Assembly: GCA_963850525.1 (NCBI GenBank)
Contig: CAWKLQ010000011.1
Span: 186,001 to 250,000, forward strand
DNA from: JAEMQF01 sp963850525
GTDB taxonomy: Bacteria > Pseudomonadota > Gammaproteobacteria > Burkholderiales > Burkholderiaceae_C
DNA length: 64,000 nt
Reading direction: 5' to 3'
Shown here: one piece after another, positions 16,026 through 25,571 of the stretch
Numbering within the stretch: position 1 is the first letter of the stretch
Layout: the number at the start of each line of letters is the position of its first letter
Notes under the pieces: generated by a model
Databases searched by the model: none
What the model was told of the DNA's origin: nothing
The model's input: the letters and a program-made list of their open reading frames with translations, nothing else
Made by a program: the position numbers and the translations under genes

Positions 16026-18581
16026 TCACACCAGCGGCGCCAGCAGCCCCGCCAAGTCTTCCGCATCGAACTTCGGCGCCGCCGCAGCGTCGACGCCGAG
16101 CACACCTTCGGTGAGCGCCGTCTTGCGCTCCTGCAACGCGAGCATGCGTTCTTCGATGCTGCCGGCCACCACCAGCTTGTAGACAAACACCGGCTGGTCC
16201 TGACCGATGCGGTGCGCGCGCGCCGTCGCCTGCGCCTCGACCGCCGGATTCCACCACGGGTCGAGGTGGATCACGGTGTCTGCGGCGGTGAGGTTCAGGC
16301 CCACGCCACCGGCTTTCAGGCTGAGCAACATGATCGGAACGGTCTTCGCCTGGAATTGCTTGACGACGTCGCCGCGGTCCCGCACCGGGGTCTCGCCGGT
16401 GAGCACGAGGAAGGGCAGCTCGAGCGCCGTGAGTTCGTCTTGCACGAGCGTGAGCATTTCGGTGAACTGTGAAAACACGAGAACACGCCGGCCTTCGTCG
16501 ATGAGCTCGGGCAGGGTGTCGCGCAGCCACTCCATCTTCGCGTGCTCCATCGTCGCGGGAGTCTTGGTGCCTTTCACGAGACGCGGGTCGCAGCACACCT
16601 GGCGCAATTTCAGCAGCGCGTCGAGGATGCTGATCTGCGCGCCGGCAAAACTCTGGCGTGTGAGCGCGCGCCGCACCTGCTCGTCGGCGGCGACGCGAAC
16701 GCTCTCGTAGAGCGCGCGCTGCTGGCCGACGAGCTGGACGCGGCGCACGACTTCCGTCTTCGGCGGCAGCTCCGCTGCAACGTCCTGTTTGCGCCGCCTC
16801 AATATGAAAGGCCGCACGCGCTGCGCGAGCAGTTGCGCGCGCAGGGTTTCGCCGCCCGTCTCGATGGGCTTGCGCCAGATGCGCGTGAAGCTGCGCAAGT
16901 CGCCCAGGAAACCGGGCATGAGGAAGTCGAAATGCGCCCACAGCTCGCCGAGGTGGTTTTCCAGCGGCGTTCCCGTCACGCACAGGCGGTGCCGCGATCG
17001 CAGCTGGCGCAGCGCCGTCGCGGCGCGGCTCGCGGCGTTCTTCACCATCTGCGCTTCGTCCAGGATCAGCAGGTGCCAGGGCTGCGCCTGCAGCGCCTCC
17101 ACGTCGCGCCAGAGCAGCGGGTAGGTCGTGAAGACGATGTCGTGGTCGCTGATCTTCGCGAACTCGCGCGAGCGGTCCGCCCCTTGCAGCGTGAGCACGC
17201 GCAGGCTCGGCGCGCAGCGCGCGGCCTCGGCCTGCCAGTTCGCGATGAGCGACGTCGGCAACACGATCAGCGCGGGCTGGTCGAGGCGCCCGGCGTGTTT
17301 TTCGATGAGCAGGTGCGCCAGCACTTGCGCCGTCTTGCCCAGACCCATGTCGTCGGCAAGGATGCCGGCGAGGTGCTGCTCGCGCAGGTATTGCAGCCAT
17401 CCGACGCCGTGCAGTTGATACGGGCGCAGCACCAGGCCCAGGCCGACCTCGGCCATGCGTTGCGGCGACAGCGGCGCGGGTCCGCCCGCTGCACTCAGGC
17501 GCTGCGCGAGCGCGGCCAGGCCCGCGTCGCCTTGCAGTTGCCACGCGCCCTGCACCCCCGCGCGCTTCGTGCGACTGGAGTGCGCATCGAGCAGCGCCAG
17601 GCGCATCGCCTCGATGCGCTGCGCTTCCCAGTCGGCCAGGCGCAGCGGGCCGTCTTTGCGCTTCGGATCGGTGAGCAAGTCCAGCATCGCGGCGACGATG
17701 GCCTTCAGCGGCGCCGCCGGCGCCTCGATGCGCCGCCCGCCGGGGGCGCGCAGCACGATGATCGCGTCGTCGTCGATTTGCGCGACTTCGCGCGCGTTCA
17801 GCCAGCGTGCGTCGCGCTTCAGCAAATCGGCGAGCAGCGGCGCGAGGTCGAGCGTCTCGCCGTCGACATCGACGCCCAGGCTCAGCATGAACGAGCCTTC
17901 GCGATGCGGCTGGCGCAGCGCGGTCAGTGCCTGCGCGCGCGGGCCGAGCGGCTCGACCAGTTCGCGCCCCTCTTCGGCGCCGCTGTCGGGGTTGACGACG
18001 ATGCGCCAGCGGTCGACCGCGACGCTCTGGTGCGCAAACCCCGGCTGCACGACGATGGACCAGGCCATCGCCTGCAGCTTGGGCACGTGTTCGGCCCAGA
18101 AGTCGCCGAAGTGTGTTTCCTCGGGCAACGACCACAGGTCTTCATGGCCGTGCGCCGCTTCCTTGCTGCGCCACTGCAGCGCCTGCATCGGCAAGGGGCG
18201 CAGGCCGCTCGCCCACAGCGCGTCGCTCGCGTCAGCCTCGGCCGAGAGATTGCGCTGCATCAGGACGCGTTCGTTCCACGCGCCGCGCAGCAGCACGGTC
18301 GGTTTGGGCCGGGTGTTGAGGATTCGCGTCGGCGCGGGCGTTTCCCAGTGCAGGCCCTTGTCCGTCGCGTAGGTCCAGGTGATCTTCGCGACGGTGAGCT
18401 GCGTGCTGCGCGGGCCAAAGCCGTCACGCGCGCGCAGGCCCAGCAGACCATCGCCACGCGTCAGCGTTTGCAGGTTCAAGCGGGGGCGGAACTGGCCGGG
18501 CGCTGGGAGGTCGTTGTCGGCGTTGCTGGGGAGGGGTTCGGACACTGTCGAAGGCGGCTGCACTTGCACGCAGTGGACCAC
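16026..18581 (-). CDS. SNF2/Swi2-family DEAD/DEAH-box ATPase
   Basis: Large ATP-dependent DNA translocase of the SNF2 family, up to 851 residues. Walker A is LADDMGLGKTAQVLAHLLIE at about residue 415, motif II is LILDEAQMVKNAASR, motif III VTGTPLENHLGELWAHFDFL, and the C-terminal helicase half has RVLVFSQFTEML and TARAHRIGQDQPVFVYKLV. The N-terminal 380 residues are the extra domain found in bacterial HepA/RapA-like relatives, without a clear SWIM zinc motif. The GTG start at 18581 is uncertain. It follows an SDR gene by 43 bases on the same strand. Confidence 0.93.
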   Translation of the reverse strand: MVHCVQVQPPSTVSEPLPSNADNDLPAPGQFRPRLNLQTLTRGDGLLGLRARDGFGPRSTQLTVAKITWTYATDKGLHWETPAPTRILNTRPKPTVLLRGAWNERVLMQRNLSAEADASDALWASGLRPLPMQALQWRSKEAAHGHEDLWSLPEETHFGDFWAEHVPKLQAMAWSIVVQPGFAHQSVAVDRWRIVVNPDSGAEEGRELVEPLGPRAQALTALRQPHREGSFMLSLGVDVDGETLDLAPLLADLLKRDARWLNAREVAQIDDDAIIVLRAPGGRRIEAPAAPLKAIVAAMLDLLTDPKRKDGPLRLADWEAQRIEAMRLALLDAHSSRTKRAGVQGAWQLQGDAGLAALAQRLSAAGGPAPLSPQRMAEVGLGLVLRPYQLHGVGWLQYLREQHLAGILADDMGLGKTAQVLAHLLIEKHAGRLDQPALIVLPTSLIANWQAEAARCAPSLRVLTLQGADRSREFAKISDHDIVFTTYPLLWRDVEALQAQPWHLLILDEAQMVKNAASRAATALRQLRSRHRLCVTGTPLENHLGELWAHFDFLMPGFLGDLRSFTRIWRKPIETGGETLRAQLLAQRVRPFILRRRKQDVAAELPPKTEVVRRVQLVGQQRALYESVRVAADEQVRRALTRQSFAGAQISILDALLKLRQVCCDPRLVKGTKTPATMEHAKMEWLRDTLPELIDEGRRVLVFSQFTEMLTLVQDELTALELPFLVLTGETPVRDRGDVVKQFQAKTVPIMLLSLKAGGVGLNLTAADTVIHLDPWWNPAVEAQATARAHRIGQDQPVFVYKLVVAGSIEERMLALQERKTALTEGVLGVDAAAAPKFDAEDLAGLLAPLV

Positions 18582-18624
18582 AACCCGACCGCAGGCGGCC
18601 CAGCGTGGCCCCGCGCGCGGCGGA

Positions 18625-19416
18625 TCAAGCCCGGGCCGGGACGCGCGCCATTTGCGCCGGGCCCAGGTGCATGCCGCTGTCGAGCAGCAGCAACTCGCCG
18701 GTGACGGTGCGCGCGCCCTCGAGCAGCCAGAGCACGGCCTCGGCCACGTCCTCCGGTGTGCAGGGGCGCGCGAGCGGAGCCATGGTCTCGTAAGCCGACT
18801 TGATGCGCTGGTAAGCCTCCTGACCCACGCCGTCGACGAACCAGCGTGTCGTGATCAGGCCCGGGCACACGGCGTTGACGCGCACCTGCGGCGCAAGCGC
18901 GCGCGCGAAGTAAAGCGTCATCGAATTCACTGCGCCCTTGGATGCGATGTAGGCCACCGACGAACCCATGCCCAAAGCCCCGGCGATCGACGAGACGTTG
19001 ACGATCGCGCCGCCGGCGGCCTTCAACGGCTCGGCGCAGGCGCGGATCATCTGGAAGGTGCCGAGCGAGTTGACGCCGACGATGCGCTGGAACGTCGCCG
19101 CGTCGATCGCGTCCCAGTTGCCCGAGCCGGAGAAATTCGTGATGCCGGCGTTGTTCACGAGCGCATCGAGGCGCCCCCAGCGCTTCAGGGCGGCGTCCAC
19201 CATGGCTCGGCAGTCGGCGTCTTCGGCGACGTCGCCGCGCATCAGCCAGGCATCTGCCCCGGCGGCCTGGCACGCCGCCAGCGACGCGTTTGCTTCGGCC
19301 TCGCTGCGGCTGTAGTTGATGAGCACGTCGTAGCCGCGTCCGGCGAGCGCGAGCGCGGTGGCGGCGCCGACGCCGGTGGCCGAGCCGGTGACGATCGCAA
19401 CTTTGGGTTGACTCAT
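18625..19416 (-). CDS. SDR family oxidoreductase
   Basis: Short-chain dehydrogenase/reductase, 263 residues, classical type. The cofactor motif is VTGSATGVGAATAL, followed by LVNNAGITNFSGSG, the catalytic Ser in IVNVSSIAGALG and YIASKGAV with catalytic Tyr and Lys. NADP preference is suggested by NYSRSEAE after beta-2. The start is the ATG at 19414-19416. It resembles 3-oxoacyl-ACP or sugar-alcohol dehydrogenases, but the substrate is not determinable. Confidence 0.9.
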   Translation of the reverse strand: MSQPKVAIVTGSATGVGAATALALAGRGYDVLINYSRSEAEANASLAACQAAGADAWLMRGDVAEDADCRAMVDAALKRWGRLDALVNNAGITNFSGSGNWDAIDAATFQRIVGVNSLGTFQMIRACAEPLKAAGGAIVNVSSIAGALGMGSSVAYIASKGAVNSMTLYFARALAPQVRVNAVCPGLITTRWFVDGVGQEAYQRIKSAYETMAPLARPCTPEDVAEAVLWLLEGARTVTGELLLLDSGMHLGPAQMARVPARA

Positions 19417-19477
19417 GGATTTGGCTTTCGAGGACGCGCATCCCGCCAGCGGCACCGTGGCGTCCCGGCGCGATCGC

Positions 19478-19771
19478 TCAAGGGCTGGTGCGTTGGTAGC
19501 GGTGCACCACTTTGCTCTGGACCCAGCCTGCGGTCAAGGCCTCCATCTCGAGGAAGTGGCGCGTAAATAGGTGCGCATCGAAAGCCGCCGTGTCGTCATA
19601 CAACTCGTAGAGGAAGAACAACTGCGGGTCAGCGGGATCGCGGCAGACATCGAACTGGCGGCAACCCGGCTCGGTTTCGCGCGAGGCAGTTGCGTTGGCG
19701 ATGATCGCGCACTCGAAAGCCTCGATGTGCGCCGGCAGGATGCGGAACTCGACAACGATCGTCAACATCAT
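19478..19771 (-). CDS. Antibiotic biosynthesis monooxygenase (ABM) domain protein
   Basis: Small dimeric alpha+beta barrel protein (ABM/YgiN-like), 97 residues. It begins MMLTIVVEFRILPAHIEAFE and has EPGCRQFDVCRDPADPQLFFLYELYDD and AFDAHLFTRHFLEM, the usual pattern. I chose the ATG-ATG start at 19771 because AAAGGA precedes it; an in-frame ATG lies five codons earlier. It follows the TRAP large permease by 25 bases and is probably the last gene of that operon. Members act as quinol monooxygenases or simply bind ligands. Confidence 0.82.
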   Translation of the reverse strand: MMLTIVVEFRILPAHIEAFECAIIANATASRETEPGCRQFDVCRDPADPQLFFLYELYDDTAAFDAHLFTRHFLEMEALTAGWVQSKVVHRYQRTSP

Positions 19772-19796
19772 GTTTCCTTTCATCAAACCGGGGGCG

Positions 19797-21089
19797 TCAG
19801 CGCATCGAGGCGAGCAGCTTGGGCAGCCAGCTGGTCAGGATCGGCACATAGGTGATCAGCAGCACCACGGAGAACGTGGCCGCGATCATGACCCAAAGGT
19901 GCCGGGTGATTTCGCCGATGCTGGCCTGAGCCAGCTTGGCGGCGACAAACAGGGTCCCCCCCACCGGGGGCGTGTACAGCGCAATCGCCAGGTTGGCCGT
20001 CATGATCACGCCCACATGAACCAGGTCCATCTTGAAGGCCATGGCAAGCGGCAGAAACAGGGGCGCGGCCATCAACAAGGCAGGCAGCGGCTCAATGAAG
20101 ATGCCCAGCAGGATCAGCGCCACGTTGAGCATGATCAGGAAGACCCACTTGACATGCGCCACGGACCCGACCCAGTCTGCCAACTGCTGCGCGACACCTT
20201 CCGCGGTGATCAGCCAGGCGAGTGCGCCGGTGGCACCGATCACCAACATGACGGTGGCACTGGTCATGAAGGCCTTGAGCAGCAGTCGCGGCACATCGCT
20301 GCATCGCATGTCGCGGTAGAGGAACATCGACACCAGCAAGCCGTAGACGACGGCGACCGCTGCGGCTTCCGTCGGTGTGAAAAAGCCGGACCAGATGCCC
20401 CCCACGATGAACACCGGCATCAACAAGGCAGGTCCGGCGCTCATGCCGGCCCGCGCGATTTCGCGCAGCGAGGCCGGTGGGCCGCCCGGGTCGACCCCGG
20501 TCTTCTTGCCATGCCACATGCACACGGCGATCAGCGCCAACGCTGACAGCAGGGCCGGAACCAGGCCCGCCATCGACAGCGTGCGCATGGAAACGCCCGA
20601 TACGAATGCATAAACAAGAAACGGGATCGACAAGGGCATCAACAGCGCCAGCGTTCCCGCCACGGCGACGAGGGCCGCAGCAAAGCCTCGGCTGTAGCCG
20701 CGTGCGAGCATGGCGGGAATGACCAGGGAACCGATCGCCGCCGTATCGGCGATTGCCGAGCCGGACACCCCTCCGAACAGCAGGCACGAGATCACGGTGA
20801 CCACCCCCAGGCCCCCTGGCAGCCAGCCGAACAGGACGTTGGCGAACGCGACGATTCGCTTGCCGACCCCGCCTTGGGCCAGCAACTCGCCGGTGAAGAC
20901 GAAGAGCGGCACGGCGATCAGGATGAACGGCTCGACGCCGCCGATGAAGGAGAGGAAAACACTCTCCAACGGGTACTGCATGCCATAAAGGACGACGATG
21001 CCGGCGGTCGTGGCCAGCAGCGAGATCATCAGCGGGATGCCGGCCAGTGCCAATGCGAAGAACGAACCGAAGATCACCAGGGACAGCAT
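19797..21089 (-). CDS. TRAP transporter large permease (DctM family)
   Basis: Membrane channel subunit of a tripartite ATP-independent periplasmic transporter, which drives solute uptake with the sodium gradient. 430 residues with about 12 predicted helices. Family marks are PLFVFTGELLAQGGVGKRIV, LFGGVSGSAIADTAAIGSLVIPAML and the C-terminal YTPPVGGTLFVAAKLA. It lies 15 bases downstream of the small permease gene and is the second permease subunit of the same system. Confidence 0.95.
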   Translation of the reverse strand: MLSLVIFGSFFALALAGIPLMISLLATTAGIVVLYGMQYPLESVFLSFIGGVEPFILIAVPLFVFTGELLAQGGVGKRIVAFANVLFGWLPGGLGVVTVISCLLFGGVSGSAIADTAAIGSLVIPAMLARGYSRGFAAALVAVAGTLALLMPLSIPFLVYAFVSGVSMRTLSMAGLVPALLSALALIAVCMWHGKKTGVDPGGPPASLREIARAGMSAGPALLMPVFIVGGIWSGFFTPTEAAAVAVVYGLLVSMFLYRDMRCSDVPRLLLKAFMTSATVMLVIGATGALAWLITAEGVAQQLADWVGSVAHVKWVFLIMLNVALILLGIFIEPLPALLMAAPLFLPLAMAFKMDLVHVGVIMTANLAIALYTPPVGGTLFVAAKLAQASIGEITRHLWVMIAATFSVVLLITYVPILTSWLPKLLASMR

Positions 21090-21104
21090 GTCGGTGCCCG
21101 CGCT

Positions 21105-21644
21105 TCACTCGGCCGGATAGCGCTGTTCGCGGGGTACGCCGCGCAGGATCAGGACCAGGTCCCAGCCGACGAACGTCGCCATCAGCGCCATGCCGAGCGG
21201 CAGAGGCATGTACTGCCAGGCCATCGGCCACTCGAGCGTGGTGAGCAGCGTGCTCCAGCTGCCGCGCACGATGCCGATGCCGTAGTACAGGACCACAGCC
21301 AACACCACCAGGGTGAAGGTCTGTACTGCGGCGTCGGCCCATCGCCGTGCCGACACGCTCAGCTTGTCCAGGAACTCGCTGATCGACATGTGGGCGCCGC
21401 GCTGCGCCGCTGCTGCACCGCCGAGGAAGGTGACCCACACCATCAGCAACTCGCCGAGTTCGATGAGCCAGGCCAAGTCCTTGCCGATCGCGTGCAACAC
21501 CACGTTGATGAAGATCAGCGTGGCCAGGGCGCCACCAATGCAGATCACCAACCCGTCCACCGCCCTGCCCAGCCAACGCAACCAGGGTGGCAGAGGTGCC
21601 GGTGGCGGCGGGTTGCCGTCGTGAGCGCGTTCCGCTGCGTGCAC
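21105..21644 (-). CDS. TRAP transporter small permease (DctQ family)
   Basis: Four-helix small membrane subunit of the TRAP transporter, 179 residues. Helices are seen at VDGLVICIGGALATLIFINVV, LMVWVTFLGGAAAA, FTLVVLAVVLYYGIG and MPLPLGMALMATFVGWDLVL. The conserved QRGAHMSISEFLD loop is typical. A Pro-rich N-terminal tail precedes helix 1. It sits between the binding protein (20 bases) and the large permease (15 bases). Confidence 0.92.
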   Translation of the reverse strand: MHAAERAHDGNPPPPAPLPPWLRWLGRAVDGLVICIGGALATLIFINVVLHAIGKDLAWLIELGELLMVWVTFLGGAAAAQRGAHMSISEFLDKLSVSARRWADAAVQTFTLVVLAVVLYYGIGIVRGSWSTLLTTLEWPMAWQYMPLPLGMALMATFVGWDLVLILRGVPREQRYPAE

Positions 21645-21664
21645 GGGAAACGCCCTGCGCCGGT

Positions 21665-22675
21665 CTATTTCACTGCCTTGCGCACGGCGGCGGTTTCCGT
21701 CAGAACCAGATCCACATCGGCGCCGTATTTCTCGCGTGCCTTGGCGTAGACCGGCTCGACCGCCTTGCGGAACGCCTCGATGTCGGGCTTGCGGTTGACC
21801 TTGGCACCTTTGGCCGTCATTTCATCGAGCAGCTTGTCGTCGTTGTCACGAATCGCCGTGCGCTGGAACGGTGCCACTTCCTGCGCTGCGCGGGTGATGC
21901 CTTGCTGATCGGCGGGAGACAGACGCTGCCAGGTCTTCTCGGAAATCGCCAGCGGAATCGGGCTGTAGACGTGGTTCGTCAGCGTCACGTGGGGCGCGAC
22001 TTCATAGAACTTGTTCGACGCGATGGTGTCGATCGGGTTCTCCTGGCCTGCCACAGCGCCCTGCTGGATGGCGAGGTAGACCTCGGGCAAAGGCATGATC
22101 TGAATACCGAACCCCATCGCCTCGAGCTGCCAGCGCATCATCTCGTTGGGAAAGGTGCGCAGCTTCTTGCCTTTGGCGTCCTCCGGGCCGTTCAGCGCGT
22201 CGCGCGTCGTCATGTTGCGAAAGCCCGCCTCCCAGGTCGCGAGGATGCGAAAGCCCTTGGCGGGCGCCTTGTCGAACTGGGCCTTGAGCCACTTCGACTC
22301 GTCGTAGAACTTCCAGCCCTGGGCATAGGAGTTGAGGATGAAAGGCATCATCATCACGTTGAGCGACGGAATCTGCGCCGCGTAAGTGCCTGTCGACGTC
22401 ACCGTGAAGTCAATGCCGCCCAGCGCCAGCTGCTCGACGTTCTTCGGGTCGTTGCCGAGCTGGCTGCAGCAAAACACTTGCACCTTGTAGCGGCCCTGGG
22501 TGTAGTCCTCCACCTTCTTCGCAAACACCTGGGCGGCGGCTTGGCGCGCGCCCTGTTGCTGGTCGGTGTGGCTGAACTTGAGGAGGGTCTGGGCCTGCGC
22601 GGGCGCTGCCAGGGCGCACGTCAGGGCAGCGGCTGCGGCCACGCGCGTCAGGCGAATCAGGTTGTTGGTCAGCAT
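21665..22675 (-). CDS. TRAP transporter solute-binding protein (DctP family)
   Basis: Periplasmic solute receptor, 336 residues with a cleavable signal peptide (cleavage likely after APAQA). The mature start TLLKFSHTDQQQGARQAAAQ and the motif AGQENPIDTIASNKFYE (which includes the conserved Asn-Pro) place it in the DctP family; the conserved Arg that binds the ligand carboxylate is probably in AGFRNMTTRDAL. The start ATG has AAGGAGACG upstream. Ligands are carboxylates, and the neighbouring genes suggest a sugar acid. Confidence 0.93.
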   Translation of the reverse strand: MLTNNLIRLTRVAAAAALTCALAAPAQAQTLLKFSHTDQQQGARQAAAQVFAKKVEDYTQGRYKVQVFCCSQLGNDPKNVEQLALGGIDFTVTSTGTYAAQIPSLNVMMMPFILNSYAQGWKFYDESKWLKAQFDKAPAKGFRILATWEAGFRNMTTRDALNGPEDAKGKKLRTFPNEMMRWQLEAMGFGIQIMPLPEVYLAIQQGAVAGQENPIDTIASNKFYEVAPHVTLTNHVYSPIPLAISEKTWQRLSPADQQGITRAAQEVAPFQRTAIRDNDDKLLDEMTAKGAKVNRKPDIEAFRKAVEPVYAKAREKYGADVDLVLTETAAVRKAVK

Positions 22676-22685
22676 GTCGTCTCCT

Positions 22686-23780
22686 TCAGGGTTGGCGGTT
22701 GGGAACAGTGACTGAGCCGGCCGGCGACGCCAGCGGCTGCACGGGGTCGAAGTCGGCCAGCTCGACACGGCGATGGGTGGCCGCCGAGTGATACACAGCG
22801 GCCTGCACACGCAGATTGGTCAGGTACTCGCGGGCCGTGTTTTCGAGTGGCGCGGCCGATCGGAAATGCGCGACGACATGGCGCTGCAACCACTCGCATG
22901 CACCTCCGCCGAAGGTATCGTCCGGGCCACGATCGTAGACATGTTCGACCTCGGCGCAGTGCTGCGGCTTCCACCACAGGCGCGCTTCGCCGTCCAGGCG
23001 CAGCACACCGGCGCTGCCTTCGATCCAGGCCTCGCCCAGGGTGCGGCGCGGGTTGCTTGCGACATGGTCATTGAGACGGTTGCCATCGAACAGGCCGGTG
23101 CTGCCGCGCTCGAACTCGAACACGATGATGCCGGCGTCTTCGCCCGCAATCACCGGATTCATTCGCCGCAGCGCGGCGTACACCGTCTTCACTTCCCCGG
23201 CCAGGTAGCGGAAGGTGTCGATCCAGTGGATCGCCGTTTCCTTGACCATGAACTGCCGCATCTGCTGGAAATAGGGCTGGCGATCGAGGTAGGCGCGCGG
23301 GCCCTGGCCGTCGCCGGGGCGCAGGCGAAACGCCACGCTGTGCAAGGCACCGAGCGCTCCAGCGTCGAGCAGGCGCTTCGCCTCGCGGTTCCAGGGTTGC
23401 CAGCGAATGTTCTCGTGAATCACCAGCGGCACGCCAGCGGCTTCGGCCAGCTCCGTGATCGCCAGCGCATCGGCGTAGTCGCGGCCGAAGGGCTTTTGGC
23501 AAATTGCCGGGATGCCGGCCGCAACACACTGCGCGACGAAGCTGCGATGCGTTTCAGGCGACGTGATGATGTCGACCAGCTGCGGCCGCGTCGCGGCCAG
23601 GGCCTCGTCGAGTGAGCCGAACACCGCACCGATGTGGAAGCGCTCGGCCAGCACCCGCGCCTTGGCGAGATCGCGGTTGACGATGCCCACGCATTCAACC
23701 TCATCCATGCGCTGCCAGCCCAGGTACTGGAACTGGCTGAAATAACCGGCACCGACACCGAGCACGCGCAGCTTGGCCAC
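22686..23780 (-). CDS. Gfo/Idh/MocA-family oxidoreductase
   Basis: NAD(P)-dependent dehydrogenase of sugars, cyclitols or sugar acids; 364 residues. The Rossmann fold begins LRVLGVGAGYFSQFQYLGW, and the family EKP motif appears as ICQKPFGRDYADA. The C-terminal domain includes KETAIHWIDTFRYLAGEVKTV with the catalytic His/Asp pair. The start is GTG at 23778-23780, 11 bases after the stop of the upstream dehydrogenase. It is 10 bases from the TRAP binding protein, so it likely acts on the imported solute or its product. Confidence 0.86.
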   Translation of the reverse strand: MAKLRVLGVGAGYFSQFQYLGWQRMDEVECVGIVNRDLAKARVLAERFHIGAVFGSLDEALAATRPQLVDIITSPETHRSFVAQCVAAGIPAICQKPFGRDYADALAITELAEAAGVPLVIHENIRWQPWNREAKRLLDAGALGALHSVAFRLRPGDGQGPRAYLDRQPYFQQMRQFMVKETAIHWIDTFRYLAGEVKTVYAALRRMNPVIAGEDAGIIVFEFERGSTGLFDGNRLNDHVASNPRRTLGEAWIEGSAGVLRLDGEARLWWKPQHCAEVEHVYDRGPDDTFGGGACEWLQRHVVAHFRSAAPLENTAREYLTNLRVQAAVYHSAATHRRVELADFDPVQPLASPAGSVTVPNRQP

Positions 23781-23791
23781 GGCCCTGGGCC

Positions 23792-24877
23792 TCAGAGGTT
23801 GGACGCCACTGCAGCGGCGATCGCGGCCGTGCCGTCGCGGCCACCGAACTCGAAGGGCAGGATGCGGCCCGATGCGAAGACGGCGTCCACGGCCTGTTCG
23901 ATACGCCGCGCGGCAGCCGCGAGCGCCGGGTTGGCATGCCGATCGGCCAACCAATCGAGCATCAGCGCGGCGGACAGGATGGTCGCAGTCGGATTCGCCT
24001 TGCCCTGCCCTGCGATGTCGGGCGCCGAGCCGTGGCAAGGCTGGAACAGGCCGTGGCGGTCGCCGATGTCGGCCGAAGGCGCCATGCCCATGCCGCCGAC
24101 CAGTGCCGCGGTCTGATCCGACAGGATGTCGCCGAACATGTTTTCGGTGACCAGCACGTCGAACTCCCAGGGCTTGCGGATCAGGTCGAGCGCCGTGGCG
24201 TCGATGTAGTTGTGGCGCGCCTCGATGTCGGGGAAAGCGGCGGCACGTTCGTCGAAAATCTTTCGGAAGAAGGCCATCGAAACGAAGACGTTGGCTTTGT
24301 CGACGCAGGTCACGCGCCCGGCACGGCCGCGCTGCTTGCGCTGCCTGGCCAGCTTGAAGGCGAAGTCGTGCACGCGTTCGCTGCCGCGGCGGGTGATGAC
24401 CATCGTGTCGCGGGCTTCACGGTCGCCTTCGATGACGCCCCTGCCGCGCGAGGCGAACAGGCCTTCGGTGGATTCACGCACCACCACCAGATCGATGTCC
24501 TTGGCGCGCGGGTCGCCCAGCGGCAGGCGCACGCCGGGGATCGCACGCGCCGGGCGCACGCCGGCATACAACTCGAGCTCGACGCGCAGATCGAGCTGGG
24601 GCGCGATCTCGGTGCCGTCGGGGTAGCGAATCTCAGGCCAGCCCATCGCGCCGAACAGGATTGCATCGGCCTTCCGTGCGGCCGCCAGCGTGGCCGCCGG
24701 CAAGGCCTCGCCGCTGGCGCGAAAGTGCTGAGCCCCGGCGGGATGGTCGTGAAAATGGAAAGCGAACGAGGCCCCTCGAGCGACGCGCTCGAGCAAGGGC
24801 AGCGTGGCCGCGATGACTTCGACACCGATGCCGTCGCCAGGCAGAACGCAAACGTCGAAGCTCGACTTTTGGGGCAT
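23792..24877 (-). CDS. Isocitrate/isopropylmalate dehydrogenase family protein (tartrate-dehydrogenase-like)
   Basis: Beta-decarboxylating dehydrogenase of the IDH/IPMDH family, 361 residues. It shows VCVLPGDGIGVEVIAATLPLL, RVELELYAGVRPAR, VVRESTEGLFAS, the catalytic VTCVDKANVFVSMAFFRKIF and VTENMFGDILSDQTAALVGG. A standalone copy inside a TRAP cluster with a GntR regulator is more likely a tartrate- or malate-type enzyme than LeuB. It is coupled to the Gfo/Idh/MocA gene (11-base gap). Confidence 0.88.
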   Translation of the reverse strand: MPQKSSFDVCVLPGDGIGVEVIAATLPLLERVARGASFAFHFHDHPAGAQHFRASGEALPAATLAAARKADAILFGAMGWPEIRYPDGTEIAPQLDLRVELELYAGVRPARAIPGVRLPLGDPRAKDIDLVVVRESTEGLFASRGRGVIEGDREARDTMVITRRGSERVHDFAFKLARQRKQRGRAGRVTCVDKANVFVSMAFFRKIFDERAAAFPDIEARHNYIDATALDLIRKPWEFDVLVTENMFGDILSDQTAALVGGMGMAPSADIGDRHGLFQPCHGSAPDIAGQGKANPTATILSAALMLDWLADRHANPALAAAARRIEQAVDAVFASGRILPFEFGGRDGTAAIAAAVASNL

Positions 24878-24890
24878 CCGGATTTCCGAT

Positions 24891-25571
24891 TCAAAGATGT
24901 TGCAAGCGGTAGTGTTCGAAGATGGCGATCAGCTCGCCCGTCGCTCGCGCGCGGTGCGCACGCGTAACCCGGACGGCGCCTTCGGCGTCGCCCGCGCGCA
25001 AGCGCTCGACCATCAGCATGTGTTCCTTGGTCGAGTTCACCGGCTTGGGCCGCAGGCGCAGCGTGAACATGCGCGCGCGGTGCGCCCGATCCCAATAGTT
25101 CAACACCGTCGCGTGCAGCTGGCGGTTGCCGGCGAGTTCGAGGAACTGGGCGTGGAAACGCTCGTCGGCGGCGGCCCAGGCATCCAGGTCGTTGACCTTC
25201 AGCGCCTTGTCCATCGCCTTGGTGGCGTCGATCAGCGGCTTCAGCTCGGCCTCGCTCGGCTTGCGCCGTGCCAGCAGTTCAGCGGCCATGCACTCGAGCG
25301 CGGTGAGGATCTCGTAGATCTCGCGCATGTCGTTCGGCGACACCGGCAGCACGCGCAGGCCGTGGCGCGGAATGACCTCGACCAGACCCTCGTTGCGCAG
25401 CCGCATGATGGCCTCACGCACCGGCGTGCGGCTCATGCCGAGCGCAAGGGCCACTTCCTGCTCGAGCGCACGGTGACCGGGCGGCCAGACGTTGTCGAGA
25501 ATGCGCTGGCGAATCTGGGCGTACGCGGCGTCGACGAGCGATGCACTCTGACCGAGGGCTTGCGTCGTCAT
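24891..25571 (-). CDS. GntR-family (FadR/FCD) transcriptional regulator
   Basis: Metabolite-responsive repressor, 226 residues. The winged helix is YAQIRQRILDNVWPPGHRAL, ALALGMSRTPVREAIMRLRNEG, and the wing PRHGLRVLPVS. The C-terminal FCD domain (DMREIYEILTALECMAAELL, ERFHAQFLELAGNRQL, EHMLMVERLRAGDAEGAV) carries the metal- and effector-binding Asp/His residues. It overlaps the SMP-30 gene stop by four bases (ATGA at 25568-25571) and lies 13 bases from the dehydrogenase gene. A strong dyad at 26541-26576 is its likely operator. Confidence 0.93.
   Translation of the reverse strand: MTTQALGQSASLVDAAYAQIRQRILDNVWPPGHRALEQEVALALGMSRTPVREAIMRLRNEGLVEVIPRHGLRVLPVSPNDMREIYEILTALECMAAELLARRKPSEAELKPLIDATKAMDKALKVNDLDAWAAADERFHAQFLELAGNRQLHATVLNYWDRAHRARMFTLRLRPKPVNSTKEHMLMVERLRAGDAEGAVRVTRAHRARATGELIAIFEHYRLQHL

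Noticed and set aside
16542..18704. 720-residue plus-strand open frame opposite the SNF2 gene
   Set aside because: Antisense shadow of a gene with all SNF2 motifs; composition is Arg/Gln/Ala-biased.
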